64,000 bases of DNA from Alishewanella jeotgali KCTC 22429 (GCF_000245735.1 NZ_AHTH01000004.1:1-64000); one strand, 5' to 3'. Counted from the first letter of the stretch, positions 1-8,237 are shown. Numbers and translations are program-made. The notes: generated by a model not told the origin, from the letters alone.

Positions 1-2714
1 GCGGCGACGCGTTGTAATAACGGCTGTTCGTTAGCGGCGACCGGGCCGTGTGCCAACCAGTGTTGCAGTAATTGCTCGGCATTAACCTGCTGACCGCTGT
101 TGTGCTTCATTGATAACAGCGCTAACTGCACCTGCTGCTTTTCGCTGGGTTCAACCTGAGTTGCACCCTGCCCGGTTAACAGCTCGAGGGCTACTGTCAG
201 TTCACGCCGGCTCAGTAGCGGCGTTGTGCCCTGTAAAGCATCACGATAACCGGCGGGTACCAACTCTGGACGCCACTGGCCTGCAGCCAGCGCTTCGAAT
301 AACTGATTTAACTCGGCTTTGTGTTTTTGCTGGCGCATACCGGCGGCTTTACTGGCTAATTCTGCCGCCAGTTGTTCACGCGCGGCCCGGGCTTCGGCAA
401 GATCCGGTAAGCTCAGCTGCTGCAATTGCTGTTGCAGCTGTTGTACCGTGCTTAAGTCTGTGGCAGCAGTCAGCGCCTGAGCAATATCTTGCAGCTGCTG
501 TTGCAGAGCCGACCACGCCTGTTGCTGCGCGGCTTGCTGCGCCTGATGCTCGGCCTGACGTTGATTAAAGAACCCATCGCACAGTGCGCGGAACTCTAAC
601 CATAAGCTCTGATCCTGTTGCTTGCCAGCAAAACCCAGTTGTTTCCAGCGTTGCTGCAATTCTTTTAACACCGACGCCGTTTGGCCAGCATCGGTTAGCA
701 ATAATGCGGCTTTGGCATCGTCAATCAATGCCTGTTTTGCTGCGGCCTGGGTTTGCTGTGCCTGGTTTAAGCGGGCTTTTAACTGCTGGGTAAGTTGCTG
801 ATACTGTTGCTGTAACGCCTGATAATCCTGCCGGTTTACCGCGCCGGCCTCACGCCAGCGTTGGGTTAACTGACGCAGCGATTGTTCCAGCGCTTTTTCC
901 GGCAACTCTGTATGCAGCAATAACGCCAGTTCGGTCAGAATTTGCTGCCGCTGCGCCAAGTGTGCAGCACGTTCGGCATCCTGCTTGGCAAAAAACTCGC
1001 GACACGGGGCAAAGGCAGCTTCACAGGCCAGGTCAAACGCCTGATTCAGGCTATCGTCTTCCGCCGGATCGGCTTTACCCAGTGAGTTCCAGTTAGCGCG
1101 GCTGAGCTTCACCTGTTCAGCGCGCGCTTTGGCATCGGTTAGCGGCTCAGCAGAAAGTTGCTGCATCTGCTGCAACATCTCGCGTTTTCGTGGCGTGGCA
1201 ATATATTGTTGCAGCTCGTTCAGCGCCTGATACAGTGCGCTAACTTCGCTAAAATCCCGCTCGGCTTGCTGCTGTAAGCTGGCATCCAGCTGCTGATAAT
1301 CCTCGGTCAGACCTTTAAAGAGTCCAAACAACACCTTATAACGGCCGGCACTGTGCAAGCGTTTAAACTCTGCACATTTGCTGCGTAATTGCCGTAACTG
1401 GCGTTGTTGCTGTTGCTGCAAGCCGGTCAGTGCCTCTTTCCAGCGTTGCTGCAGTTGCTGGCGCTCGGCCAGTAATGGCTGTGGCACAGGTAAACCCAGC
1501 CCCTGCTCCAGCTGCCGCCAGCTGGCTTTAAACTGCGAATAATGGTGCTCCGCCACTGGCAAATCGGTTGCGGTTTGCGGCAGTGCTATAGCGCTAAACT
1601 CTGACACTAACAGCGTTAGTTGCTGCAACTTTGCCGCAGCTGCCGGCAAGGCGCTAAGCTGCTGCGCCAGATTTTGTAGTTGCGCCGCCAGCTGTTGTTG
1701 CTCTCTGGCGGCCAGCGGCGCGGCAGAGAGCTCCTGCACCAGTTCACGGTGCGCCGCTTCTAACAATGACAGCTGTTCTGGCGTCAGAGAGGATAGCGCA
1801 GTCAGTTGTACACTGATTTGCTGCTGTAACGCCGTTACCGCCTGATTTAACTGCTGAAAACTGGCTGCAGCCTGAGCCTGCTGCTCGGCCTCCCGCTGCT
1901 TTGCTGCAATTTCGGCTAATTTGGGTGCTAACCAGAGGGATAACTTGCTGTTTAACTGCTGAAACTTATCCTGATACTGTGCCGCTTCGGCCTCAGGTAA
2001 CAACGGCAGATCGGCAGCCAGCTGCTGCCATTCGGTCGCCAGTTGCTGTTGCAGTGCCGGCACGTCGCTCAGGTTAGTGCGCTCGCGAAGCGCATTTAAC
2101 TTGGCCAGTAACAAGGTAAGTTCTTTGCGCAGTTTTACCGGGCGCTGCTTATCTGCCTGTAGCTTGGCCAGTTGTTGTGCCGCCTGCTCGGCCAGTTCGC
2201 CCGGCAATTGCTTCGCCAGCTTATCGAGCTGCTTTTCATCCTGGATGTCGGTAAGTAAGCGCGCTTTTAACGCCACCGGGAAATCGGCATCCTGCAGGCT
2301 TTGCAGCACCAGATCCTGCCGCTCCAGCCGCTGTAGCAAACTAAAGCGCAAACTAACATCGCTATCCTGCAGTGCCAGTTGCTCCAGAATACTGCTACGC
2401 TGACATTGTTCGATAAATTTCTGTTTTAAACCTGCGGCCACCTTACCGGTTAGCAACTGCTGGATCAGCTGTTGCTCGGCATAAAGTTTTAAGCGCTCGG
2501 CGGCGTCCTGCTTACTGGCTTGCCACCACAGTGCAAAATCATTTAAGCGGTGCAACGCGGCCTTGCGCACCGCTTCGGCGCCATCATTAAAGGCCAGCTC
2601 ATGCAGGGTGTTTTTATGTTCGGTATTTTGCGGATCCAGACTTTCCAGCGCCTGTAGGCGTACTGCGGCATCCTGATGTTGCCATTTGGGTTTAAACCAG
2701 CGTTTAAAGATCAT
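1..2714 (-). CDS. DUF349 domain-containing protein (C-terminus cut by window edge)
   Basis: An open frame runs from ATG at 2714 to the left edge, at least 904 codons with no stop in the parts I read. The N-terminus begins MIFKRWFKPKWQHQDAAVRL, which matches my memory of the long DUF349 proteins of Vibrio and Shewanella (about 900-1000 residues). The first 100 residues look like HEAT-type helical repeats, and the rest is a Gln/Leu/Ala-rich helical, coiled-coil-like array as expected of DUF349 repeats. No enzymatic motif is visible and the family function is not established. The start overlaps the 3' end of the upstream yeaC-like gene by 11 bases, so the two are probably co-translated. The Gln-rich repeats explain the several long antisense frames in this stretch. 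Confidence 0.88.
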   Translation of the reverse strand, partial: MIFKRWFKPKWQHQDAAVRLQALESLDPQNTEHKNTLHELAFNDGAEAVRKAALHRLNDFALWWQASKQDAAERLKLYAEQQLIQQLLTGKVAAGLKQKFIEQCQRSSILEQLALQDSDVSLRFSLLQRLERQDLVLQSLQDADFPVALKARLLTDIQDEKQLDKLAKQLPGELAEQAAQQLAKLQADKQRPVKLRKELTLLLAKLNALRERTNLSDVPALQQQLATEWQQLAADLPLLPEAEAAQYQDKFQQLNSKLSLWLAPKLAEIAAKQREAEQQAQAAASFQQLNQAVTALQQQISVQLTALSSLTPEQLSLLEAAHRELVQELSAAPLAAREQQQLAAQLQNLAQQLSALPAAAAKLQQLTLLVSEFSAIALPQTATDLPVAEHHYSQFKASWRQLEQGLGLPVPQPLLAERQQLQQRWKEALTGLQQQQQRQLRQLRSKCAEFKRLHSAGRYKVLFGLFKGLTEDYQQLDASLQQQAERDFSEVSALYQALNELQQYIATPRKREMLQQMQQLSAEPLTDAKARAEQVKLSRANWNSLGKADPAEDDSLNQAFDLACEAAFAPCREFFAKQDAERAAHLAQRQQILTELALLLHTELPEKALEQSLRQLTQRWREAGAVNRQDYQALQQQYQQLTQQLKARLNQAQQTQAAAKQALIDDAKAALLLTDAGQTASVLKELQQRWKQLGFAGKQQDQSLWLEFRALCDGFFNQRQAEHQAQQAAQQQAWSALQQQLQDIAQALTAATDLSTVQQLQQQLQQLSLPDLAEARAAREQLAAELASKAAGMRQQKHKAELNQLFEALAAGQWRPELVPAGYRDALQGTTPLLSRRELTVALELLTGQGATQVEPSEKQQVQLALLSMKHNSGQQVNAEQLLQHWLAHGPVAANEQPLLQRVA

Positions 2715-2985
2715 CGTGTGAAAACCTTGCGATAGCGGCAGGATCAGAAAATTGCTTTTTCAATTCAGCTTTGGATTTATGGACAATTTGACCATCGGCG
2801 CCAACAGTAAAAATCTCGTCCGATTTCATTACCTTGGCCTGATAAGCCATCACCAGTTGCAGGGTGTGCGCTTTTTGCTCGTCAGACAGCGGTGTGCCGT
2901 CGGCCCAGCGGCCAGTTTCGGCCGCCTGCGCCAGTTTTTCGTAGGTGTCAGGCGCCATAGCGCTGACCAGTGCATTAAAATCCAT
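2704..2985 (-). CDS. yeaC: YeaC-like protein (DUF1315 family)
   Basis: A 93-residue soluble protein. Its layout matches E. coli YeaC: an MDFNALVSAMAPDTYEKL-like N-terminus, a central GRWADGTPLSDEQK segment, an LQLVMAYQAK helix, and a C-terminal GQIVHKSKAELKKQF stretch. No catalytic residues can be recognised and the family has no established function. It ends inside the start of the DUF349 gene and lies 1 base downstream of the zinc-ribbon membrane protein gene, so all three are probably on one transcript. Family assignment is from remembered similarity. Confidence 0.85.
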   Translation of the reverse strand: MDFNALVSAMAPDTYEKLAQAAETGRWADGTPLSDEQKAHTLQLVMAYQAKVMKSDEIFTVGADGQIVHKSKAELKKQFSDPAAIARFSHDDL

Positions 2986-2986
2986 A

Positions 2987-3313
2987 CTACTTCTTACGCT
3001 TTAACCAGATAATCCGGGCGCGGCAAACCACATACCAGATAAAACCCAGCGCGATCGCCGCCGTTGAGACATATTCGTTATAGCTGCCGGTTTCCGGTTG
3101 CCACCAGTACAGAATACCGAAGCCACCCAGAAACAGCAGTAACGCCAACATCGACTGATTCATCAGTGATTGTGACTGTCTGAGCATCCGATCCCGGTGC
3201 TGCGCCGCCAGTTTCTCCGGCGTGGCCGCAGTCAGATCGGTTTTACACTTCGGGCACTCTGCTGCTTTGTTAGAAACCCGGTGTTGGCACACCGGGCAGG
3301 AAATAATTGCCAT
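2987..3313 (-). CDS. Zinc-ribbon membrane protein
   Basis: A 108-residue protein. The first 23 residues form a zinc ribbon with two CxxC knuckles (CPVC and CPKC). A charged linker follows (about residues 30-50). Two hydrophobic helices come next (about 54-70 and 83-100), and the protein ends in a KRKK tail. The ribbon would sit in the cytoplasm next to a two-helix membrane anchor. I do not recognise a specific family. It is packed between the M14 carboxypeptidase gene (28-base gap) and yeaC (1-base gap), which suggests co-transcription but does not reveal its role. Confidence 0.7.
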   Translation of the reverse strand: MAIISCPVCQHRVSNKAAECPKCKTDLTAATPEKLAAQHRDRMLRQSQSLMNQSMLALLLFLGGFGILYWWQPETGSYNEYVSTAAIALGFIWYVVCRARIIWLKRKK

Positions 3314-3341
3314 CTGCTGTTCCTGTGTGGTTAGGTTGTTA

Positions 3342-4472
3342 TTACTGGCCTAAATCATCAACTACGGCCAAAATCGCCGTTAATGCATCCTGGCCCAGTT
3401 TCATTGAGCGTACGTCTGACCAGCCATAGGCTTCATCCGGCAGGTTGGCGTTATCTTTAAACGGCATTTCCAGCGTATAGGCCAGGGTTTTAAATTGCTC
3501 GGCAACCCAGTTTGAGCACACGGTTAAATTGGCTTTACCCGGCTCATCGCGATCATAGCCGTAAGTGGTTTGGAACTCTGGTGTTACCGCCAGCAGCGCT
3601 TGCTTAAAGCTGGCTTCTAACTGCGCCATTTTGGCGTTATAAGAAGGCACGCCCTCGGCACCGGCAACAAAGTTGTATGGCAGGTTTTCATCACCATGCA
3701 CATCCAGCAGCATATCCAGTCCCAGCTCCAGCATCTTCTGGCGCACCAGGAACACTTCCGGGCTCTGTTCCATACTCGGGTTTTGCCATTCGCGGTTCAG
3801 GTTAACCCCAACGGCGTTGGTACGCAGATGACCACGCACGCTGCCATCCGGGTTCATATTAGGTACTATGTAGAACACGGCTTTGGCCAGCAGGCTACGC
3901 GCTACGCCGTCATCTTCATCCAGCAGGCGATCTAATAAGCCTTCGACAAACCACTCGGCCATGGTTTCACCCGGGTGTTGCCGGGCAATGATCCAGACTT
4001 TCTTTTTGCTGTCATCCGGCTCACCGACTACCAGCATGCTCATATCACGACCATCCAGGGTTTCGCCCAGTTCAACCAGCTGACAGTTGTAATCGTTTTG
4101 TGCCTGATGCAGCAGATCCATATGCCGCTCGTAGCTATATGGCGCGAAGTAAGCAAAATAAACTGACTCGGCTTCCGGATAATGGGTAATGGTCAGGGTA
4201 TTGCCATCATATTCGGTTTCGACCCGGAACCAGTTCTGCCGATCATAAGAGGCCACTGCCTGATAGTCTTTCCAGCCATCCGGATAGGCCGAGGTGCCGG
4301 CATTGGTAATATGCAGCTTGTGCACCTGGGCATGCGGGCTGTTTAAGCGAAAATGGAACCACTGGTAAAAATCCGACATATTGTCTTTACGGATCGCCAG
4401 TTGAATATTATTCGGATCGGTGGCATTGATAACTTCGATATTGCCACTGTCAAAATTTGCGGTAATTTTCAT
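3342..4472 (-). CDS. M14-family cytosolic carboxypeptidase
   Basis: Zinc metallocarboxypeptidase of the cytosolic carboxypeptidase (CCP-like) branch, 376 residues. An N-terminal beta domain (about 1-125) of the CCP type precedes the peptidase domain. Zinc ligands are visible as HPGE (H166, E169) and DVHGDE (H259). A substrate-binding NLNREW (R227) and a catalytic glutamate in AYTLEMP (E335) are also present. No signal peptide. I chose ATG 4472 (MKITANFDSG), the start I recall for the family; ATG 4484 is four codons upstream, and longer in-frame starts would overlap the DUF2960 gene. Eukaryotic relatives remove C-terminal or side-chain glutamates; the bacterial substrate is not known to me. 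Confidence 0.85.
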   Translation of the reverse strand: MKITANFDSGNIEVINATDPNNIQLAIRKDNMSDFYQWFHFRLNSPHAQVHKLHITNAGTSAYPDGWKDYQAVASYDRQNWFRVETEYDGNTLTITHYPEAESVYFAYFAPYSYERHMDLLHQAQNDYNCQLVELGETLDGRDMSMLVVGEPDDSKKKVWIIARQHPGETMAEWFVEGLLDRLLDEDDGVARSLLAKAVFYIVPNMNPDGSVRGHLRTNAVGVNLNREWQNPSMEQSPEVFLVRQKMLELGLDMLLDVHGDENLPYNFVAGAEGVPSYNAKMAQLEASFKQALLAVTPEFQTTYGYDRDEPGKANLTVCSNWVAEQFKTLAYTLEMPFKDNANLPDEAYGWSDVRSMKLGQDALTAILAVVDDLGQ

Positions 4473-4533
4473 AACAAAACTCATTGGTTGTAGGCTGATA
4501 CGCTGCGGCAATCGAATAGGATCGCGCAGCCTG

Positions 4534-4791
4534 TTATTCTTCTGTTGGCGGATTCTCGCGCACAAAGGCGATCTCTGCAAACCCAAATTTACTAAATGTT
4601 TGTAATCGATAGTTTTTAATTGCCGACTTATCTTTAGCGGTTTGCATTAATTGCTTTTCCATCGCCAGAAACTGCGTTAAGTCAATGCCCTCTTCCGCCG
4701 CGGCGGCTTCATAAGGGTCGCGAAAGCGATCAAAACTAAAGGCAATGACTTTGCGTTGCCCCTTGTATAAGTAGGTGACCTGTCGTGCCAT
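4534..4791 (-). CDS. DUF2960 family protein
   Basis: An 85-residue soluble protein beginning MARQVTYLYKGQRKVIAFSF. It has a central acidic AAAEEGIDLTQFLAMEKQL segment and a C-terminal YRLQTFSKFGFAEIAFV stretch, the arrangement I associate with DUF2960 proteins of Shewanella and Vibrio. There are no cysteine clusters, membrane segments or catalytic signatures. It starts 6 bases after the EamA transporter stop and precedes the carboxypeptidase gene by about 60 bases, in one minus-strand gene run. Function unknown; the family name is from memory. Confidence 0.7.
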   Translation of the reverse strand: MARQVTYLYKGQRKVIAFSFDRFRDPYEAAAAEEGIDLTQFLAMEKQLMQTAKDKSAIKNYRLQTFSKFGFAEIAFVRENPPTEE

Positions 4792-4797
4792 ATCGGT

Positions 4798-5649
4798 TTA
4801 CTCCTGTCTTGCCGGCCGGCATAACCAAAGCGACGCCAGCAAAATTACCGAGCCCAAAGCCAGAGACCAAAGATTGGCGCTGCGGTTCCAAATTAACAGA
4901 TTTACCAGCAAACCCGCCGGGATCAGTGCATTATTCATTACGGCCAGGGTGCCACTGGAGACCAGACTGGCGCCTTTATTCCACCAGTAATAACCGCCGC
5001 CGGAGGCAACTAGCCCGAGCCATAATAATACGGCCCACTGCGTGGCATTAACCGGATATTGGGCTGTGCCGAGGATAAACCAAGCCGGCAGTGCCACCAG
5101 CAGTGCGCCAACATAAAACCAGCCAAACTGCTGGTATTGCAAGCTGGCAGGCGCTTCACCTTGCTGCATTAGCCGTTTATAACCAACCTGCCCGGCAGCA
5201 AAACATAGGTTAGCGCCCTGCACCACCAAAAAGCCAAGCCAGTAATCCGGTGCCGGCATGCCATCACGCATAATCGCCGCGGCCACTACCGCCATTGCCG
5301 CCGCCAGTAAAAAGCGCGGCTGAAAGCGCCCGGCCAGCACATCGTAAAGCAGCGTAATATAAACCGGGGTAAAGATGGTAAATACCAGTACCTGTGGTAC
5401 CGACAACAACAGAAACGACTGATAATAAAACAGATACATCAGCCCCAGTTGCACCGCACCAAGGGCGGCCAGCTGCAGCGCCAAGCCGGCTTTTATCGGA
5501 TAACGCAGCAACCAGGGTAAAAATACCAACAGTGCCAGCGCCACCCGGGTCAGAACGGCAAAGTAGGCATCGACCTGCCCGGCCAGATACACGCCAATCA
5601 GGCTAAATGAAAACGCCCATAACAGCGTAACACCAACGAGATAGCCCAT
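4798..5649 (-). CDS. EamA/DMT-family transporter
   Basis: A 283-residue protein made almost wholly of about ten hydrophobic helices in two similar halves, as in drug/metabolite superfamily (EamA) exporters. The N-terminus reads MGYLVGVTLLWAFSFSLIG and the second half starts near WLGFLVVQGANLCFAAGQVG. It resembles carboxylate/amino-acid/amine exporters, but the substrate cannot be read from sequence. Its ATG shares one base with the stop of the upstream acyltransferase gene (TGATG), which suggests translational coupling. Confidence 0.82.
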   Translation of the reverse strand: MGYLVGVTLLWAFSFSLIGVYLAGQVDAYFAVLTRVALALLVFLPWLLRYPIKAGLALQLAALGAVQLGLMYLFYYQSFLLLSVPQVLVFTIFTPVYITLLYDVLAGRFQPRFLLAAAMAVVAAAIMRDGMPAPDYWLGFLVVQGANLCFAAGQVGYKRLMQQGEAPASLQYQQFGWFYVGALLVALPAWFILGTAQYPVNATQWAVLLWLGLVASGGGYYWWNKGASLVSSGTLAVMNNALIPAGLLVNLLIWNRSANLWSLALGSVILLASLWLCRPARQE

Positions 5650-6788
5650 CAGGCGTTAGCTACCGGCCTTTCAGCCGCTTGTGCATGCTGTTTCAGCACC
5701 GGGGCAGCATACATTTGTGTTAAAAACGGCTGCGACTCCGGCGGTAACGCATCCAGCCTTTGTTGCCAGCTTGCCTGCTGTGCGGCATCGGCTTTGGCGC
5801 TGTCACCTGCGGCCAGATAATTAACCGGAAACAGTTTATAGTTTTGCCAGATCTGCTGATCAATCATCGCGGCCAGCGCGTCAGCATCCGCCGGAATATC
5901 AGTTAACGGTTTAGCGAAAGCAACATGCACCCGGCCTTTAAAGCCGACAATGCCTTTGATAATGGCATCGATATCTTCAAACTCGCCTTTTTGGTAATTA
6001 CCATGCTGCTGTTTGTGAGAAAGTTCTCTGGCTTTATCCTGATCGCAGGGATCTAACTCATACGATAAACACACCGGCACGATATTCAGGTGGCGCATAT
6101 AGTCAGCAAAGCTGTCACCGCGCTTTTTGCCTTCCATATAAAACATTTTCAGAATTGCCGGATCGGTTTCATCATTGCCATCTTTGGCGCGGCCTTCTTT
6201 TTGCGCGATCCAGATAGATTGCTGTTCATCCAGCGAATGGCGGATATAGGCCGAGAGTTGCGACAGGTTTTTCAGCATTTCCCGCGGCCCTTTGGCGCCA
6301 CGTTTGACGATAAAGCTTTTATTCAGCTTCATCAGCTCGGTCGCACAGGCTTTACGCAGCAGGTTATCGCCAATAGCGATCCGTACCGTATTAAAGCCAT
6401 GCTTATGCAAACACCAGTTAACCAGCGCCGGATCCATCGCAATATCGCGATGATTGGAGATAAACAGATACGCCTGACCAGGCTTTAAATGTTCTATCCC
6501 GCTAAAGGTCATGGCGGTAGTCGAGGTTTTTAGCATCCGCTCCATAAAGGCGGCAACCTGCAGCTGCACCTGTTCAATGGAGCGCAGCTTGGCCCATTTG
6601 CGCTTTAGGAAAAACTTGACCGCCGGCGCTAGCAACCAGCCAAAACTGCCGGCCAGATGCGGAAAGCGGTAATGCAAAATGGCAGCAATAAATTCCTGAT
6701 CGGCAATCAGCCGGCCAATAGCGGCTTGAACTTCATGGTCATGATAAGGCCGGATATCGGCAAAAGGATCGTTCTGGATGTCGCTCAC
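5649..6788 (-). CDS. 1-acyl-sn-glycerol-3-phosphate acyltransferase-like protein (PlsC family)
   Basis: A 379-residue PlsC-superfamily acyltransferase, expected to transfer an acyl chain to a lysophospholipid or related acceptor at the inner membrane. Motif I appears as SNHRDIAMD (H113, D119), which spaces His and Asp by five residues instead of the usual four; I recall NHRDI-type motifs in a PlsC subfamily. Motif II is suggested by FIVKRGAKGPRE and motif III by IAQKEGRAKDG. The protein is longer than classical PlsC (about 240 residues), with about 90 extra N-terminal residues and a C-terminal tail. It is the first gene of the leftward run and couples to the EamA gene by a one-base overlap. 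Confidence 0.82.
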   Translation of the reverse strand: MSDIQNDPFADIRPYHDHEVQAAIGRLIADQEFIAAILHYRFPHLAGSFGWLLAPAVKFFLKRKWAKLRSIEQVQLQVAAFMERMLKTSTTAMTFSGIEHLKPGQAYLFISNHRDIAMDPALVNWCLHKHGFNTVRIAIGDNLLRKACATELMKLNKSFIVKRGAKGPREMLKNLSQLSAYIRHSLDEQQSIWIAQKEGRAKDGNDETDPAILKMFYMEGKKRGDSFADYMRHLNIVPVCLSYELDPCDQDKARELSHKQQHGNYQKGEFEDIDAIIKGIVGFKGRVHVAFAKPLTDIPADADALAAMIDQQIWQNYKLFPVNYLAAGDSAKADAAQQASWQQRLDALPPESQPFLTQMYAAPVLKQHAQAAERPVANA

Positions 6789-6926
6789 AAGCTTACAACA
6801 CTGCTAATTATTATAAAGAGGCGTATTCTACTCTTTCAGACAGAATTCGCCAGCATCGTTATAACTTTGTCTGAAACATCGGAGCAGCAGCCTTGGGTAA
6901 AAAAGCTGCAGTCACACAAAAGCGCA

Positions 6927-6954
6927 TTGCATTTCATACCGAAATCATTATGAT
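6927..6954 (+). promoter_or_regulatory. Predicted sigma-70 promoter of tRNA-Pro
   Basis: A -35 box TTGCAT (6927-6932) and a -10 box TATGAT (6949-6954) are separated by 16 bases. They lie 11 bases upstream of the mature tRNA 5' end, with a GC-rich ACGCCC stretch after the -10 as in stringently controlled tRNA promoters. Confidence 0.6.
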
Positions 6955-6965
6955 ACGCCCTACGT

Positions 6966-7042
6966 CGGTACGTAGCGCAGCTTGGTAGCGCACTGTCATG
7001 GGGTGTCAGGGGTCGTGGGTTCAAATCCCGCCGTACCGACCA
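6966..7042 (+). tRNA. proL: tRNA-Pro (anticodon GGG)
   Basis: A 77-base tRNA with encoded CCA. The acceptor stem CGGTACG pairs exactly with CGTACCG, followed by discriminator A and CCA. The D arm contains GCGCAGCTTGGTAGCGC. The anticodon arm is CTGTC-ATGGGGT-GTCAG, with the same T-T opposition that I recall in E. coli proL. The T arm has the GTTCAAATC loop. The anticodon GGG reads CCC/CCU proline codons. The gene stands alone between a minus-strand gene run and the plus-strand SOD gene. Confidence 0.96.
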
Positions 7043-7421
7043 TTTAACCCTCTGCTTTAAATAGTGTTTTTCTTTCCTATCGAAATTAATCGAGTTTTTG
7101 TGTAGCAAATCCGTACCAATACACAGTATTTCAGATTAAGCGCATTCTACCGGTAGCTTTCTGGCATATAACGGCTCTGCACTGCTTCTCAATCAAGCTA
7201 GTGTAAATCGCAGTAACCAAAACCTGTCACAGAGCCGCTTTGTAACTATTTCTGGTTACCGCCAGCAACCAAGCTTTGTACGTTAATTTCCTGTATGGAT
7301 AAATCAAAACTAATCCCAATTCAGTTTATGGGCGTATTTTCATGTGAACTCAACGAGTTGAACACGGTCTGAACCGCTTTGATGGCTGCTTTGTTCGCCT
7401 TTTTTCTTTCAAGGAGTCTGT
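7043..7421 (+). other. Intergenic region between tRNA-Pro and SOD gene
   Basis: I see no gene in these 379 bases. They hold two interleaved inverted repeats: CGGCTCTG (7172-7179) with CAGAGCCG (7230-7237), and GTAACCA (7213-7219) with TGGTTAC (7253-7259). A small dyad AACTC-AAC-GAGTT lies near 7350. A good ribosome-binding site, AAGGAG, lies just before the SOD start. No copy of the tRNA 3' end was noticed that would mark an attachment site. Confidence 0.5.
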
Positions 7422-8114
7422 ATGTTGAAATCTACCCTGCTGAAATCCGTCAGCACCGCTGCCTTATTATTGGCTTCGTTATCGGCTTTTGCGGCCCCTT
7501 TTACCCTGGCCCCCTTGCCTTACGCTGCCAATGCGCTGGAGCCGGTAATTGATGCTAAGACCATGGAAATTCACCATGGCCGCCATCATCTTGCGTATGT
7601 GAATAACCTGAATGCGCAAATCGAAAATTTTCCAAAGCTGGCAGAGCTGAGCCTAGAGCGGATGATGCAGCAGATGTCGTCTTTTAATGCAGCGGTGCGT
7701 AATAATGGTGGCGGGCATTATAACCATCAGCTGTTTTGGCAGTTAATGGCGCCGGTTGGTCAGGGCGGCACACCTTCAGTTGCCTTAACTGCAGCTATTG
7801 AACGTGACTTTGGTTCATTGGATGCGATGAAAACTGCCTTTAATCAGGCGGCGGCCAGCCGCTTTGGTTCGGGTTGGGCCTGGGTAATTGTAAATAAAGA
7901 CGGTAAGTTACAGATAACGTCAACGGCTAATCAGGATAACCCGCTGATGGATGTCGTTGAGGAGCGCGGCACGCCGATTCTGGCGCTGGATGTTTGGGAA
8001 CATGCCTATTACCTGGCCTATCAGAACCGCCGTGGCGATTACAGTCAGGCCTGGTGGCAGCTGGTTAACTGGAATAAAGTGAATAAGTTGTTCGAGCAAG
8101 CCAGTACTAAGTAA
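7422..8114 (+). CDS. Exported superoxide dismutase, Mn-type signature
   Basis: Fe/Mn-family superoxide dismutase of 230 residues. A Sec signal peptide (about 1-24, ending SAFA-A) places it in the periplasm. Metal ligands are H51, H102, D190 and H194 (in IHHGRHH, YNHQLFW and DVWEHAYY). Two discriminating positions read as in E. coli MnSOD: Gly98 in the GGGHYNH segment and Gln171 in TANQDNP. I therefore predict manganese or cambialistic use rather than strict iron. It has a clear AAGGAG ribosome-binding site and is followed by a strong terminator hairpin at 8138-8171. Most bacterial MnSODs are cytosolic, so the leader is notable. Confidence 0.93.
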   Translation: MLKSTLLKSVSTAALLLASLSAFAAPFTLAPLPYAANALEPVIDAKTMEIHHGRHHLAYVNNLNAQIENFPKLAELSLERMMQQMSSFNAAVRNNGGGHYNHQLFWQLMAPVGQGGTPSVALTAAIERDFGSLDAMKTAFNQAAASRFGSGWAWVIVNKDGKLQITSTANQDNPLMDVVEERGTPILALDVWEHAYYLAYQNRRGDYSQAWWQLVNWNKVNKLFEQASTK

Positions 8115-8129
8115 CAGCCAAGCGAAGTT

Positions 8130-8237
8130 GCATTGCCAAAGGCCGCCGTGCTTTGTACACCGCGGCCTTTTCGTATCTGACTCAGAAGAGCATCTGATGG
8201 CACTTAAAGCCACTGTTTATAAAGTCCAACTGCAAAT
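8130..8237 (+). repeat. Direct repeat, copy 1 (intergenic plus yaeQ 5' end)
   Basis: This 108-base segment recurs at 10394-10500 with only a few differences: one C/T change, a small ACTCAG/ACTAA-type change with one indel, and two third-position changes in the yaeQ part. It contains the terminator hairpin after SOD, the yaeQ leader and the first 13 codons of yaeQ. Homology stops abruptly after CTGCAAAT, where the inserted segment begins. Confidence 0.93.
8138..8171 (+). terminator. Intrinsic terminator of the SOD gene
   Basis: Arms AAAGGCCGC (8138-8146) and GCGGCCTTT (8162-8170) pair perfectly. An inner GTG/CAC extends the stem past a C-C opposition, and a short T run follows. It lies 24 bases after the SOD stop. 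Confidence 0.8.

Noticed and set aside
110-2403. Three plus-strand frames (110-568, 584-793, 2077-2403)
   Set aside because: They are antisense to the long DUF349 frame on the minus strand, have no recognisable domains, and their Ser/Cys- or Ala-rich content is what Gln/Leu-rich coding DNA gives in reverse.
4484-4586. Longer N-terminus of the M14 carboxypeptidase (start 4586)
   Set aside because: The extra residues are the reading-frame shadow of the DUF2960 gene end, and the conserved family start is MKITANFDSG.
6836-7108. 90-residue minus-strand frame over the tRNA region
   Set aside because: Its RRDLNPRPLTPHDSALPSCATY segment is the antisense translation of tRNA-Pro, a well-known spurious protein.
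6966-8237. tRNA-Pro as integration site for the variable locus
   Set aside because: I found no second copy of the tRNA 3' end and no integrase in the window. The insertion boundary is at the yaeQ 5' end, not at the tRNA.
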